A DNA stretch of 64,000 nt from contig DF237118.1 of NCBI GenBank assembly GCA_000708835.1, positions 94,668 to 158,667 on the forward strand, in the 5' to 3' direction. Numbering within the stretch: position 1 is the first letter of the stretch; every line of letters begins with the position of its first letter. Source of the DNA: Klebsormidium nitens (lineage: Eukaryota; Streptophyta; Klebsormidiophyceae; Klebsormidiales; Klebsormidiaceae). Both the position numbers and the translations under genes were made by a program. Shown piece after piece: positions 1-12,262 of this stretch. A model generated the notes under the pieces. That model saw only the letters and a list, made by a program, of their open reading frames with translations. It was not told the DNA's origin and made no database searches.

Positions 1-120
1 CTACATTCAAATTAACCCGTTCTGTCGAGCCATGCTTCTAGCTCTGCTTACCCAATCAACTGGTAATTCAAGTGACGCAACCCTCATATTAGCTGATATC
101 CACTTTGCCTGTCGGTCCAG

Positions 121-1986
121 GACACGATGCGGGCGCTCAAGAGCGCTCTGGAAGAGGCTGACGCCGTGGCTTATGCACAGCATGTGAGTGGACCCCTCTC
201 CCTTTTTGACCATGAAGGCCGACTCATTGGGCGCCGGACAGATTATTATACGGTCGCTTAAAGAGGGCCTCGTCGGACAAGTCCCCCGAAAAGACCTTAT
301 ACCCGGAGATTCTCGTTCGGATCGCTCAAAAAGCCGCGTGGTTCCAAATCGCGGCGATAAGCAGTCGATGCCCAATACTTGTATGTCGCCGCAAGCCACA
401 TGGGGCAGATCACGCGATCTCGAAACGACTGCTACGTCCTTCAGCAGCGACGGTCAGATACAGAGGGGCTCGTATCGGTCGTTTAGCGGAAAATTCAAGT
501 AAGCAGAACGCGTACCTTTTTGTCAATCATGCACACCAACGAAGTAAAAATTGCAGCGACTGCTAGCTCGTTTGACCAGCTGAAATGAAGTTGCTTTACT
601 ATCAAAGCATACGCGGGAGTAACGAGGAGTTCACTTCAAACACCAAAAGAACAGCCAAACTCTTGTCAACAGCTTGTCTCTCTCTTCATCGGACTGGTGC
701 AGTTGACTGCAGACTGCCTGACGTCCTTCGATCCGTCGGTTTCGTTCCTGCACCGACCTTCAAAGCACCGCTACCAGCTATGCGAGATGACTGCAAGGAT
801 CCTTACTACTCCGCTCGATACCAGCTATGGAGATCACTGCAAATATGCTTACTAACCCGTTCCCCAACTCATTCCTGCTAACCGGTCGTGATTTCCAAGG
901 TTTCGTTTCTAACCGGTCGGACTCTTTCAGGTCATCCACTTTGAGCAGCTGCCCTTGGAGGAACGGGCACTGTTACAGGCGGAACGGCAGGTGAGAATAC
1001 GCTCCCTCGTCGACCCCTGGGCCTACAAGGGGCTGAGATTCTCAACAGGTTGCAGTACAACAAGTTGGAGTCCTTTCGGCAGACTTGTGAGTTGCCGTTT
1101 TAGTTAGAAGTGGGTTGCCCGGTACTCACTTCTTTCTAGGCCAAGCGTAGTGCTTTCAACGTCCAAAGCAATTGTTAGCGCTTACAGTGCCTTTTCCCCT
1201 CTCATAAATGAGTATGTAAACCGTGAACACAATGTATAAGTAAGGTCGATGGCAGTGCTGCTTCCTGGGCTAAGCGCCGGACCGAGGAGAGCAGGAGACA
1301 GTCGTGTTCGTCGATGGATGCGTTCACATTCAGCTCGTCTTACGTTTCTGAAGAGATGTATTCCTTCTGGTCGGGAGTGACCTGAACCTTCGGGAAATTG
1401 AATAAGTAGAAGTTTGAAGAATTGTTACCCTGCTTGTCGCACAGGAGCACTTTCAGCAGCAGTGCAGCGACCGGGCGATGGCGACCGCATCTGTGACTGC
1501 GAAGCAGGTAAGGTCGCCCTGCAAGCACCAGAGGCATCGGATTTAATCAGACCTATGACTAGCTTGAAGTTCAATAAGGTTATTCATGGCTAAATGAACG
1601 ACCACCGTGCTTCGTGTTCCTTGAAGACCTTCTTCGTTTTTTTCTTTTACTTTTGAAGTCGTTTTTTTTCTTTGGATCCTGGTCGCCGGATCAAATTTAC
1701 ACTTTGCTGCCACCCGGTTAAAGGGTCTCACCGTTCGAATCGTTACATCTTTCATCGGCAGGAAGGCCGTTAGAGAGAGATGTCGTTTGCAGTCTGAGTT
1801 GCCCGCAAACGATCAAATCTATTGCTACGTTTGTTTCGACAATCGGATACTGAATCATAAACTTGTCTCAATTCGTCTGTTCCTCTTGCTCCACAGATGG
1901 CATACTTGAGGAGTCTGGGCTGCACCGCCAATCCGACAAATAGGCTCGAGGCGTCGAAGCTGATTGAGCATTACAAGTCTATATAA
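121..1986 (+). CDS. 3' part of an unrecognised multi-exon gene
   Basis: Splice-bounded coding blocks run into a stop at 1984-1986. Likely exons are 121-183 (acceptor cag, donor gtgagt), 931-990, a short exon near 1049-1086 whose exact ends I could not fix, 1445-1507 and 1897-1986 (ends HYKSI then TAA). The four well-bounded exons are all in phase 0 and encode a hydrophilic, Glu/Gln-rich, probably helical protein tail (for example ALEEADAVAY, EERALLQAERQ, EHFQQQCSDRA). The start lies before the window. I do not recognise the family and propose no function. The third exon does not join cleanly to exon 4 in the frames tested, so that junction is open. Confidence 0.45.
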
Positions 1987-3106
1987 AACAGCGTTGCATT
2001 TATGCATTCGGGAAAATGCAATCACTTAGACCCGTCAAAGAACATTAGTGTAGTTTACCTCTATAAAGAGGCGAAGCGCACGGGAGTCGACCAGCTTTCT
2101 TGGCGATTCGAGCTTTGACTGGCCACACGGCCTTCCCACCGTCGAGCCAATGGACATTGCATTGGATTCGCTCCATAAGTATTCGCTCTTCAAGACATGA
2201 ACGCCTCTGTTCCTGTTGCATATTTCACAATATTAATATCCGAAGCAGTATGTCCGAAGTGGGGCTGCACGTTGGTTCTATCTACTTTCTCTGTAATCAT
2301 AGAACAACGTTCGCTGGCAAAGCCAACTCAAAAATGCGTGCTCGAGTGCCTGCCAGGCAAAGAGATTCGTCGGTGCTAAATGTCTCTCGCTAGCAAACGT
2401 TAAACAAACGTGTCGTGATTGTATTACTATAGGTATTAATGAATTGATGAATTAATGAATGGCATAACTGGCTGCAATAACAGTAGGCCGCCCGTGCCAA
2501 TTAGCAGTCCCGAGCAGTGTGGCCGGTCGCTTCCAAACAACCAAACTGCCAAGTACATGCCACACTGGGCCCCTCCGTGAATGAAGAGCTTCGGCCAGCA
2601 ACAAACCATCTGCCCTTCTCTGAGAATCTTCTAGCAACTGCCTGCGAGAACGGACACTTTCACTTTCGACACCGGCGGCCATTGCGAAGATGCCGGACGA
2701 TCCGAGGATCGGCCATGAGAGCTGACTGCTCAGCTATCAACGCACGCGCTTATGCGCGGCGGCCGCCACTTGAAGGCTGGCGGCCGGGCGCCGCGCTGCG
2801 CGGCCACGGAACCTGCGCGGCCGCTACCGCGATCCGCCTCATGCATGCAATCAGGCGCGAATGCTTACGCAAGCATTTAGGCCTCTTGAATGCGAACACG
2901 GTTCACTTGTGAGCGATAGATGATCGTCCGATAAGAAGCAAGTTTTGTCATCGACGGCCGCGATTGCCGTAATTCTGCCTGTCTCCTGATTGAGCCAATG
3001 AGAAGCGGCAGCTTCCAACGATCAAATCGTGCCATATGCACAGGCTGACCTCAGCAAGAAACTGGAAATTTCAAAGCGCATTCATGACCTGGCATGCAAT
3101 GTGCCT
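1987..3106. other. intergenic, no gene seen
   Basis: Follows the stop of the first gene. It contains scattered short frames with no splice-supported coding block, and a short GC-rich patch near 2755-2830. I see no RNA gene or conserved motif. Confidence 0.5.
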
Positions 3107-3700
3107 GGTGCCATCATATTGAACAGGGTTTCCCATGGACTTTCGTCCCGGCCGGCCCCCTGCCGGCACCCCCTCGGTCGTACCGGCTGGCTGGCCGGCT
3201 GCGCCGGCCGGCCACCTTTGCCCATGATGCAAGCCTGGCGTTAATGGGTGACGGCCGGAGCTCCCGGGGGACCCCCCCGCGCGGGCTGGGCCCTTTTAAC
3301 CAGGTGGTTGGGTCTCCCCGGGGTTCAAGCCACCTTTCGACCACAAAGTTTAGGGGTTGCCTTGTCGTGCCTAGCTGTATCCTCACATTGCCGTACAAAG
3401 CAGCAGGTACTCTCGATCCTTTTCGATGTTTTTAGGATCTAGACTCTTGGTCGAGCGGTTGAGACGATTGTTAAGCGACCAGTCTTGGACCCGGGGAGAC
3501 TCACCGGACGGGGCAAGTCCAGAGTGGTCCGGGGCTGGCACCTAACCTATTAGGCTCTGGCTGGCAGGGTCCTGGCAGAGCCGGCTGCAGGGCCGGCCCA
3601 CAGCCGGCAGGGTGCCTTCGGCACCGGCCGGGTTGGCAAATCTACCGGCCAGGTCCTGCCCCAGCGTGCCGGCTGTGAGAAACCCTGATATTGAAGCCTG
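3107..3700. repeat. GC-rich foldback (inverted-repeat) element
   Basis: Several imperfect inverted pairs nest around a centre near 3400. An inner arm at about 3303-3330 (core GTCTCCCCGGGG) pairs with about 3482-3512 (core CCCGGGGAGAC). An outer arm with cagggtttc near 3123-3131 pairs with gaaaccctg near 3679-3687. GGCCGGC-type runs fill both sides. This looks like a decayed MITE or foldback insertion about 350 bp upstream of the KCS start. No transposase is present and target-site duplications are not clear. Confidence 0.4.
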
Positions 3701-3997
3701 CGCAATCTCTTCCAAGGGCGCAATCAGATTTCTTGCAAGACCACGGCCAGCACTGGCAGTGGCAGGCATCTGGTTCTCATTCTCTTCGTTCTGGGCAGAA
3801 TTTATGAGCAAGCAGGTGCTCAATGCGTTCTAGCTGGTAGAGGAACGAGCTTTCCCGCCTGGAGGCTCTTTGAATGGGCTTCAGAGGCGCACAAGAATTT
3901 TTGGAGGGCGCGTCAGCAGCGCCTTTTGGTTCTGTTCAGAGGTCGGGGAGCTAGATCTAAGCAGACCTGATCGTGACCTCATTTTGAGCTACGATTG

Positions 3998-4016
3998 GCA
4001 GCGGCAGCGGCAGCGG
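3998..4016 (+). repeat. GCAGCG microsatellite in KCS 5' leader
   Basis: Three hexamer units just upstream of the chosen ATG. They are in the open frame but upstream of any ATG, so they are probably untranslated. Confidence 0.5.
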
Positions 4017-4051
4017 ATGTGAGTGAGGTCAGTGTGAGGTCAACGGGAAGG

Positions 4052-7000
4052 ATGGTTGCCACGCGCTCCCAATATCAAGCTGTGGCGAACGGAGACCCAG
4101 CTATGGCAAACGGAGATGGTGGAAAGCCGGCTGCGCACGCAGATCTGGAGACGCCCGAGACGCCAGTCAACATTCCAATTCATAGACGCATCCCGGACTA
4201 CCTGCAGTCAGTCAACCTTTCCCACGTCCGACGTGGGTACCACCTGCTCATCACCCACGCTGTCACGCTCCTGGTGCTGCCGCTGTTCCTGTCAGTCGGA
4301 GTAGAGGTCCTGCGGATGCGGCCAGCGGACATCCTGCAGCTTTGGGAGCATCTGCAGTTCAATCTGGTCAGCGTTGTGGTCTGCTCCGCCGCGATCGTGT
4401 TTGGTGCTACCGTGTACTTCCTCTCTAGGGCTAGGCCGGTCTATCTGGTGGAGTTTGCGTGCTGTCAGCCAGAAATGGATCACGAAGTAGATCGGGACTA
4501 CTTCATCAGCGGCACTAAGTGGGCATTTGCTGGCAATGAGAAGGCGATCGATTTCCAGAGCAAGATCATCTGGCGCTCGGGCCTAGGGGACAGCACATTC
4601 TTGCCAAAGGCTGTCAGGAACCGCCCCCCAAACCCTACGATGGACATGGCGAGGAGAGAGGCCGAGGAGGTCATGTTCAGCACCCTGGAGAACCTTTTTG
4701 CAAAAACAGGGGTGAAGCCAAAGGAGGTGGATATCTTAATCGTCAATTGCTCTCTCTTCAACCCCACGCCGTCGCTGTCAGCCATGATAGTGAACCATTT
4801 CAAGATGAGGGGCAATGTCAAGACGTACAACCTTGGGGGCATGGGGTGCAGTGCTGGGGTGATCTCTATCGATCTCGCAAGGGACCTGCTTCAGGTGCAC
4901 CGCAACTCGCTGGCTGTTGTCGTCAGCACAGAGAACATCACTCAAAACTGGTACTTTGGCAATGACAGGTAAGACTGCTTCTGAGATTCCACTTCCCTTT
5001 GTTTGTGGTCATCTAGCTCTTCCACTTGGTCAACCAATGGGTGCAGCATAGATTGGTCAATTGTTGTCTATGTTGCTTCTGTCCTAGTGGATGAAGACCT
5101 TTTCTGTGCAGCTGACTGCTTGTGATCAGATTGAAGTGGTGTTATTGGGCACCCTCATTGGATCGTGGCCCACGCCCAGTCGAAGTCTTTAATATTTTCA
5201 AAGATTGTATGTGTTTGGATGAAGCAAGATTGTGTTGAATGATGAAACTTGCTTCTAAGCTCGGTCAAGCAGCTATCCTTGCAACACCCTGCATTGCGAA
5301 AGGGCCGAGACATAGTGATTGGCCAGTCTTGGAGCATATTGCCATGTAAAGTGTTGGCGAGGCTGCATGCATTCATCCTGAGTTTTAGAAAGTGCCACTT
5401 TGATACCTGAAATATCTTGTAGCTGCGAGTCCCCTTCTATACTACTTCTACACCAGTCAGTTTGTATTGCACTACTGAGTCCTGCTTGATGTCTGCATAC
5501 TTGAGTACAGCAGGCCAAAGTATCCATCACTTTAGCGACAAGTAGCAATCAAACTGTACCACCATCCTCATTTGGTGCTTGAGGCTCTTGGCTGGCGAGC
5601 TGCATCAAATCGCAAGATGCCTTCAGTCATTTGTCACAGCACTTTGAAATCTACTCTTGTTTTGGGTTATTCACTCTGCCAAAGCTACCAGTTTTCATTC
5701 CGCAGTCTGTGTGTGATCTGTTTTGTCTTTCTTTCGATCTTCTTCTTTTTCGATCTTTCCTTTCGTCTCTCTTCCAAACACTTCGTATTCCCCTGCTGTT
5801 GGCAGCATTACTCACTTTTCAAAGTATGACCTCCACTACTCAATTTGTAGAGTTTTCACGCAGGTCATGATGGTTCCAAACTGCCTCTTCCTTTTTACCC
5901 CCTGATCACCCGATGTTCGAATCGCAAGTTTCCACCTTCGATTGCAATGTTCCTCCGACCTCCATCCTTTTTCTTTGCAGGTCCATGATGATCTCCAACT
6001 GCCTGTTTCTCCATAGCCCCGATCATTCAACTAATCAAAGCACCACTTTCCACCTCATAATCCAATCTCTCTGGTCGTAATATTCTCAACCTCCATCCTC
6101 TCCTCTGGTCCCAAATGCCTGTTTGCATTAAAACCTTGATTACTCAAACATGGTTTCCGGTTTACTTTACGCTTTGTCATTGCAATTTTCCTTCAACCTC
6201 CCTCCTCGCCTCTGCAGATGATGTCCAACTGCCTGTTCTACACGGTAGCGCAGCCGTTCTCTTTCCGCACGCTTCGTTTCTCCTTCGATTAAGTTTTCCC
6301 AGATTTAAACTCAAAACACTTGAATGAACAAGTTTCGATTTTTGTTATGCAGGTCCATGATGATCCCCAACTGCCTGTTCCGCATGGGGGGTGCTGCGAT
6401 GCTCCTCTCGAACCGCGCGCGCGACGGCTGGCGCGCCAAGTACGAGTTGCTGCACACGGTCAGGACCAACAAGGCGGCGGACGACCGGTGCTACAACTGC
6501 GTGTTTCAGAAGGAGGACGAGGCTGGCAAGGTCGGGGTGTCGCTGTCCAAGGATCTTATGGCCATCGCGGGTGAGCATCTAACTTTGGGATACACTTGGT
6601 TCAGCATTTGTTAATTGGTCCACCGCAGCTTGAATCTCGATTCGGGTTCTGTTGAGAGGCCTGGGTTTGGGCTTAACATCAGCCACGCTGAGCGTTCGCT
6701 GTGTCCAAAGAAAGTTGACCATCAGTTTGGCGGTAGCGAACTTCAGGGTCTCCAACGTCAAGGGCCGCTGTTGAAGAAAGTAACGGCTATCGAAAGTGAG
6801 CCCTACACTCAAAGTCAGGAGAATGCTTGGCCGAGCAACTCTTCACAGGATGCTTACTTCAAGCATGGGCCAAGGTAAGACTTTCACCGGCGGCCGTTTT
6901 TTCCTGAATCAGTGAACGAGAGCACCGTGCTGCTTTTATCCCATTGTGACACATCTTTGGCACTTAGGCTGCCGTACTCGTCATGTCACCAACACGTTTC

Positions 7001-8327
7001 GCTTTGGAGACGTGACGCCACTTTGTTTCGTCCTACCCCAGGGGAGACCCTGAAGGCCAACATTACGACACTGGGCCCGCTCGTCCTGCCCCTCTCGGAG
7101 CAGATCCTATTCTTCGTCGTGCTCGTGGCTCGGAAGCTGTTCAAGATGAAGATGAAGCCGTACATCCCGGACTTCAAGCTCGCGTTCGAGCACTTCTGCA
7201 TCCATGCGGGGGGGCGCGGCGTCATTGACGAGATGGAGAAGAACCTGCAGCTGCGGGAGTACCATACGGAGCCGTCCCGGATGACGCTCTACAAGTGAGT
7301 TTGATTTACGAAAGGCTGGATATTTGGATGAAGCACCATTCGGGACTGATGCGTAACGTAGTCGTGTCTGGCAATGCTCCAAGAGGTTGTTGCGACTGCA
7401 TGGAGAGAGGGTGGTGGTTTGATGCTCAACAAGCGGGGTTTGCAGTCGCCGTTCTCGGGTGAATGTCTGATTGGGGGAAAGGCAGGGGAAGCGAAGATGA
7501 GTGGCGAGTCTGCATGGTGGTCGAGAGTTCACAAGTTGTCTTTCTTTTCCCGTTCGCTGAAAGTGACGCGAGTTGCTGAGGTTGAAGAGGACGACGAAAC
7601 GGGAAAACGTTGAAAGGTCGGCGATGGGGTAGAGATAGTGGCATCCTGTCAAATCGAATACAGCGTGGTTGGGCTACCGCTGTCTTTTGCCCGCAGAATT
7701 TCAAGGCGCGTCTTGCTTGGTTCAGGCTCGTTCTGTCAAGAGGAAAGTATGCATCAGTAGGTGATAGCGGAAGCGAAAGTCGCCGTTTGTGGTTTCGGTT
7801 GAAAACGATAGTGTCTGATGCTAAAAAGCGTTCGTCAAATGGTCGACGTGTTTCACAATCCTTTCAAGAATTTTTTCAAGAGGAAACCTCTTCTTACCTC
7901 GACTCCGGGGCCTTTCAAGCATCGCTCTTACGACTATCTTCCGAGGCCGATCTTCACACCAGTTCGAAGCAGACAGGACAATCCGAAGCGGCTTATACAT
8001 TGACCAGAATCAATTTTGTGCATTGTAAACAGCCTGGTCCTTCCAATCAGTCAATGCCACTGTTGCCTGCGCCAGTCTGTATGTACATTTTACGAATCAT
8101 CGTATATCGATTGCAGGTGGGGGAACACGTCATCGTCGTCGATATGGTACGAGCTCGCCTACTCGGAGTACGCGGGGCGCGTTCGCCGAGGGGACCGCAT
8201 CTGGCAGATTGCTTTTGGCAGCGGGTTCAAGTGCAACAGCGCCGTCTGGAGGGCGCTTCGGACGATCCAATCGCCGCCGGACAGCGTGTGGATTGGCACG
8301 CAAAAGCCTGCTGTCTTTCCTAGTTAG
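4052..8327 (+). CDS. 3-ketoacyl-CoA synthase (very-long-chain fatty acid elongase)
   Basis: Four exons: 4052-4968, 6353-6570, 7042-7294 and 8117-8327 (TAG), 532 aa, all GT-AG and phase-consistent. The family condenses malonyl-CoA with long-chain acyl-CoA in the ER, the first step of very-long-chain fatty acid elongation for waxes and sphingolipids. Two N-terminal membrane segments (about residues 65-90 and 105-130) precede a FAE1-type condensing domain. The catalytic triad is present: Cys266 in GGMGCSAG, His433 in [10 protein letters not shown], and Asn466 in GNTSSSS followed by WYELAY. The C-terminal [12 protein letters not shown] signature is intact. I chose the first in-frame ATG, because the frame is open upstream but has no earlier ATG. 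Intron 1 (1.38 kb) holds repeated copies of the exon 2 start. Family identity is secure; the paralogue is not assigned. Confidence 0.95.
5861..6400 (+). repeat. tandem copies of the KCS exon 2 acceptor junction inside intron 1
   Basis: The real junction at 6350-6385 (cag, then a start reading GTCCATGATGATCCCCAACT) is preceded by degenerate copies at about 5861-5900, 5971-6020, 6103-6130 and 6211-6255. The 5971 copy keeps a pyrimidine tract, cag and GTCCATGATGATCTCCAACT. The 6211 copy keeps tctgcag and ATGATGTCCAACTGCC. Spacing is about 113-134 bp. Sequence between copies is also related (cctccatcct, tcaacctcc), so the unit is intron end plus exon start. Copies after the first bases are mutated and run into stops. 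Confidence 0.8.
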
Positions 8328-9348
8328 AAGCCATGTTGGTAGGAAGGCCCAATTCGCCTGTATCGTATGTCGAGAAGGTGTGTAATGCCCGCATGATGAA
8401 TTTTTTCAGGTAGGTTGCGATTGGCTGAATAAAGAGAGCAACCGGCTCAATTGACAGTGTTGCTCTTAGAAAGTTTAGATAGAGTTGAGAGGGTTTGGGC
8501 TTGTGAAAATTGGGATGGTGCTTTTGTTGGTAGTCTAACAGCGGCTAACACATACCGAAGCTGCGCAGTAGGCCGTTCAGGTATGGAAGTCCACCGACAA
8601 ACCAGTGTTTGTTAGTTTTGTGGTGTCATCGATTGAGCTTGTTTCAGCAAGGGCGGAAGCTGCGGCGGGCTAGCTTCTTTGCATCAATGCTGGCACGCTT
8701 TTGTCTGAAGTTTGTTGATAAGCTTCTAAACCGCGCCTCAACTGGCTTCGTCAGGAAGGTGGGCTCGTCATGAGTGCAGGCTGAGAGGGGCATGATCGTT
8801 CGGTTTGACGCGTGTACTAAGTTGGCTCAAAGCAACACCATATATATGTGCATGCCATATCTCCATGGTTGTAATCTGTGTGTAAGATATGTGGCCGGCT
8901 CGATCGGTGCCAGCGTGCGGGCGGCAGCCACGCGCATGCATGGTATTGTGTGAACCAAATATATGATCCCGGCCTTGGCACATGTGCATGCATGCTCCGA
9001 GTCGCTTATACATGGCCGCCCACCGCCGACGACGTGCGTAGTATGGACCGTATTGTCATTGATAGCTCATGGCAACATATAGCACCCCGCCGCAGAAAGC
9101 TACCACTGAGCGTGACGGTTGTCTGCGAGGATTGAGCTGCCAGGCTCTTTCAGTCACGCGCATGACGCAATTACACCAATAAGAGCGTTGCACGTAGAGC
9201 GTTACATCCAATGCCGTTCATGTTTGCATTGCAGTCGAGCCTGTTTTCGACCGGAGCCAAATCTTCACATGCTCCGGGCCGCCAATAAGCATGCTAGAGA
9301 GATTCAATGCGGATGATTTGGCCGGACAGGCAAGCCCAGCGGTATTCT
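8328..9348. other. convergent intergenic region, no gene seen
   Basis: Lies between the KCS stop and the DTWD1 stop (tail to tail). It must hold both 3' UTRs. A TGTAA, the green-algal polyadenylation-type pentamer, occurs about 50 bases after the KCS stop. CATGCATG-type alternating stretches occur near 8930-8995. Confidence 0.4.
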
Positions 9349-11121
9349 TTAAGACGACTCACCGGTCTTCCTTATCCGGCGATATATGTGTGCGAAATAG
9401 AACAGAAGATCGTCATAGCAGTGGCACTCGCTACTTCCGCCCTCGTGGGCTTTCGTATGCCTCTGCTTGCAGAGATAGTAAATAGCTTCAATGGTAGACA
9501 CCCCCTCGTCTGTGATGTTTTTCGTGTGGTACCGCCAAAAAGCGGTCTTCACGGGCTCGAGGCGAACGTGTGGCAGCCCTTTCAGAAGCGGATCCTCGAT
9601 GAGCGACTTGGCTTTCTTCCACTGCAAGAGTCATAAGATCGTCTTACACTCCGTCTTAGTAAACGATGTCGGAAAATGCTGAGAGACGCCTGCCGATTGG
9701 ACAATGGACTCACTGGTCGATCCTTTCTCATCAGACAGAGAAACGCAGTGACTTACAGGCACCCTAGATGAGATGAGATGTTTCTCGTGTTTTGCAGGCT
9801 CCCAAATGATGGTAGCATGTTCGCTGCCTGCGAGGCTGTTGAAACAAACCCGAAAACGCTAGACAGATTCCTACTCAGCAAGAGTACACACGGGCTCCAG
9901 TCCTCAGGCAGGCAGAAAACACATAGAACTAAGTGCGAACAAGAATCATTTGGGGCGTGCTTTCTGCAAATGCATCCGCTCACCTTCGAGTCTATGAGAA
10001 GAACGTGTTCGAGGCGCTCCATTTGCAACTCGGAGACTGGCACTGATTTGCTCGACGGGAACAGGACGGCCGTAGTAGAGGGGTCAAAAGCTGTCGGAAA
10101 GCGGTTTCCTCCGTAGATGGTCACTTGGCCCGGTGCCAACAGGGCGGCGTGGACGCTGGTTGCCGCACTTCGCCGTTCCTCTCCATGCAAAAGGCTGGAA
10201 GGGCGGGTAACTTCAAGTGCTTAGAAACTATGGTATGATGAGAGAGAATAGATACTGAGCGGCTAAGGTTTCCTACGAATTTTCCCGCTCTAGAATTGCA
10301 GAATGACGCGCACTTCATGGATTGATAACCACAATCCGAAACTTCCGTATGCAGGACATATTTCCCAAATCTAGACACTATGCAGATTGACTCAATTAAC
10401 CTGCCACAAGTAAGCTGGCAATGGATATCGGCTCGAAGCACTTTTGTAGTCCATTGATAAGTGACGCTTGGGCAGCTCACATGTGAATGTGGAATGGCAG
10501 GTTGACAGTGGGAACTTTGCTGCGATCCGTCAGGACCTGCACGGCAACAGGAATCTGGTTGAAGATAACCTTGCCATCTCACTATACAGGATGTCCCACT
10601 ATGAACACCAGACCGCGTTCGCGCATTCAGAAAGACAGCCGTACATGATGTAGCGGTGCTAACAAAGTTTTTCATAAAGCCGCTTGAGCTTCAGCTTCCA
10701 GAAAGCGAGAACAGATCTTAGAAAAGGGGGAAAGCCTGACCTGGAGGCAATCATAGCAGAAAAGGGAACGGCTGCTTTTGCACTGCGGACAGATTCTCCG
10801 CTCGCTCTCCTCGTCCAGAAAGTCTGAGGGCTTCGGGTGAACGTCCGCCGGCAGTTCTGGGAGGACAAAGTCAGGGTGGCGGTGCGTCAAAGCAAGCCGC
10901 CCCTCCGCGTCTGGTCTCCTCTTCATGGTGTTATGCTTGCCTGGCTTTGGCTTCTTGGCTTGGGGCTGCTCTAGCTGGCTCCCAGGGGATTTCTGAGGTT
11001 GTGGCGTTGCCGAAGTACCCAGATCGTTTGGACGGGAATCTTGATCAGGTTGAGAAGTGTCGGAGGGTTGTGGAGGAGGTGGCGTGTCCGCAACTGATGG
11101 CGTCAGGTTACTGGAAGCCAT
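9349..11121 (-). CDS. DTWD1: DTW-domain tRNA-uridine aminocarboxypropyltransferase, DTWD1 type
   Basis: Exons on the minus strand: 11121-10741, 10554-10481, 10194-9984 and 9621-9349, 312 aa with consistent phases (0, 2, 0). The human DTWD1 protein is about 304 aa. The family adds the 3-amino-3-carboxypropyl group from S-adenosylmethionine to uridine in the tRNA D-loop region. Visible marks are a zinc-ribbon-like pair CPQC (111-114) and CYDC (122-125), NLPF, HAALLAPGQVTIY, LFPSSKSV, the DTW-like motif DSKW (220-223, split by intron 3), FWRYHTK and STIEAIYYL, and a C-terminal YDDLLFYFAHIY helix. The N-terminal 90 residues are Pro/Gln/Lys-rich and probably disordered. The frame stays open upstream to an ATG at 11331, so a 70-residue N-terminal extension is possible. 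Confidence 0.85.
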
Positions 11122-12262
11122 GCTCCTCCTACCAACAAAAACTTTGGCTAATGATAGACAAGGGGGACGCGTCAGAGGGGCAAGCGACAAATTGGCTTTT
11201 AGCACCACCGCTCCATCAGAGGGCCAACACTGAAGAAAAGTGCGCCTGATTCCCGGGCTTTGGAGTGGGACAGCCGTGCAAGAGGTGGAAGCTGGAGGAA
11301 AACAAGTTGGAGGCGATGCAACGCGCTGCATTTATCAGCTTCACAAGTCAGAGGAGCACGCGAGCAGGCTCGGCAGGGTCAGGGCAGAGTGCCAACCATG
11401 CTCGGCTGAACGAGGGTTATGGGTGGAACCGCTACAAAACTCTGATTTGCAAGCGCAGCCCTCTGGCCGTTATGAAGATAACCCGAATACAGTGGCTTTG
11501 CCAACGTGTTTTGATGGGGAATGGGGCACATGTTTCGCAACTATTATCTACGATGTGATACTGAACTTCGCTTGTAGATTGCTGGCGACCAAGGTTGCCG
11601 GAAGCGTTGATCTAAGTACCGGTCTCAGGTACCGGGAAGTTTGAACCAGCTTTTGAAGGTAGTACTGTGGTCGGTTAGCTTGATAGGTCAACGGGGATGG
11701 ACGACCGGGTCAACGCGACTTGGAACCTTGAAATCCCAAAATTAGTCCAATTCTACATTCGGCTTGTTGCCCCGAGTATGTGGATGCGGCGACCCATTGT
11801 GTGCAATATACGGTGGCAGAGTCGCTATAACAATTCCCCCCGAGGAGTCGTTTTCGACGGCCTTGTCAGTTGGCTGTAGATTCCGTTCGATAAAGTGCTG
11901 TACGTGCTAATCCGTCAAAAGATTCTGCCGCACTTGCCCGCGCTCCCGTCACCAAATTCACCGGTTTCGACGATAAACGGCCATTTATGTAGAAACAGGG
12001 CAATATTCTAGGTATGGCGTGTGCTGAGAAGTTCAGTAAATATTGTTGTTGAGCTGCATCAACGCAGCATTGGACGCTGATTGCGCCAAAGCAAGGTTAC
12101 CCGAGGAGCGAGGAAGCCTGTCCATACAGAAGGAGCGTTTTTGAAGGCTCAAAAACATTTGTTGAACGTTTCTCTAAGATTATTTTTCAGTTCCTTACTT
12201 ACAAAGTGCTGAAAATAAAGCGGCACCTTGCACCACCTTGCAAACAACCAGTTCAGAAAGAG
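11122..12262. other. divergent intergenic region between DTWD1 and F-box gene
   Basis: Must contain both promoters and 5' leaders, or the extended DTWD1 N-terminus up to 11331. I see no further coding block, TATA box in a convincing position, or repeat. Confidence 0.4.

Noticed and set aside
3438-3515. tRNA-like stretch (tggtcgagcggttgagac resembles a D arm)
   Set aside because: No matching acceptor stem, anticodon arm or T arm follows at the right distance. The sequence is better explained as an arm of the foldback repeat.
5971-6110. Alternative real exon 2 of KCS starting at 5981
   Set aside because: It reads into a stop after about 33 codons and lacks the conserved FAE1-family residues, so it is treated as a decayed copy.
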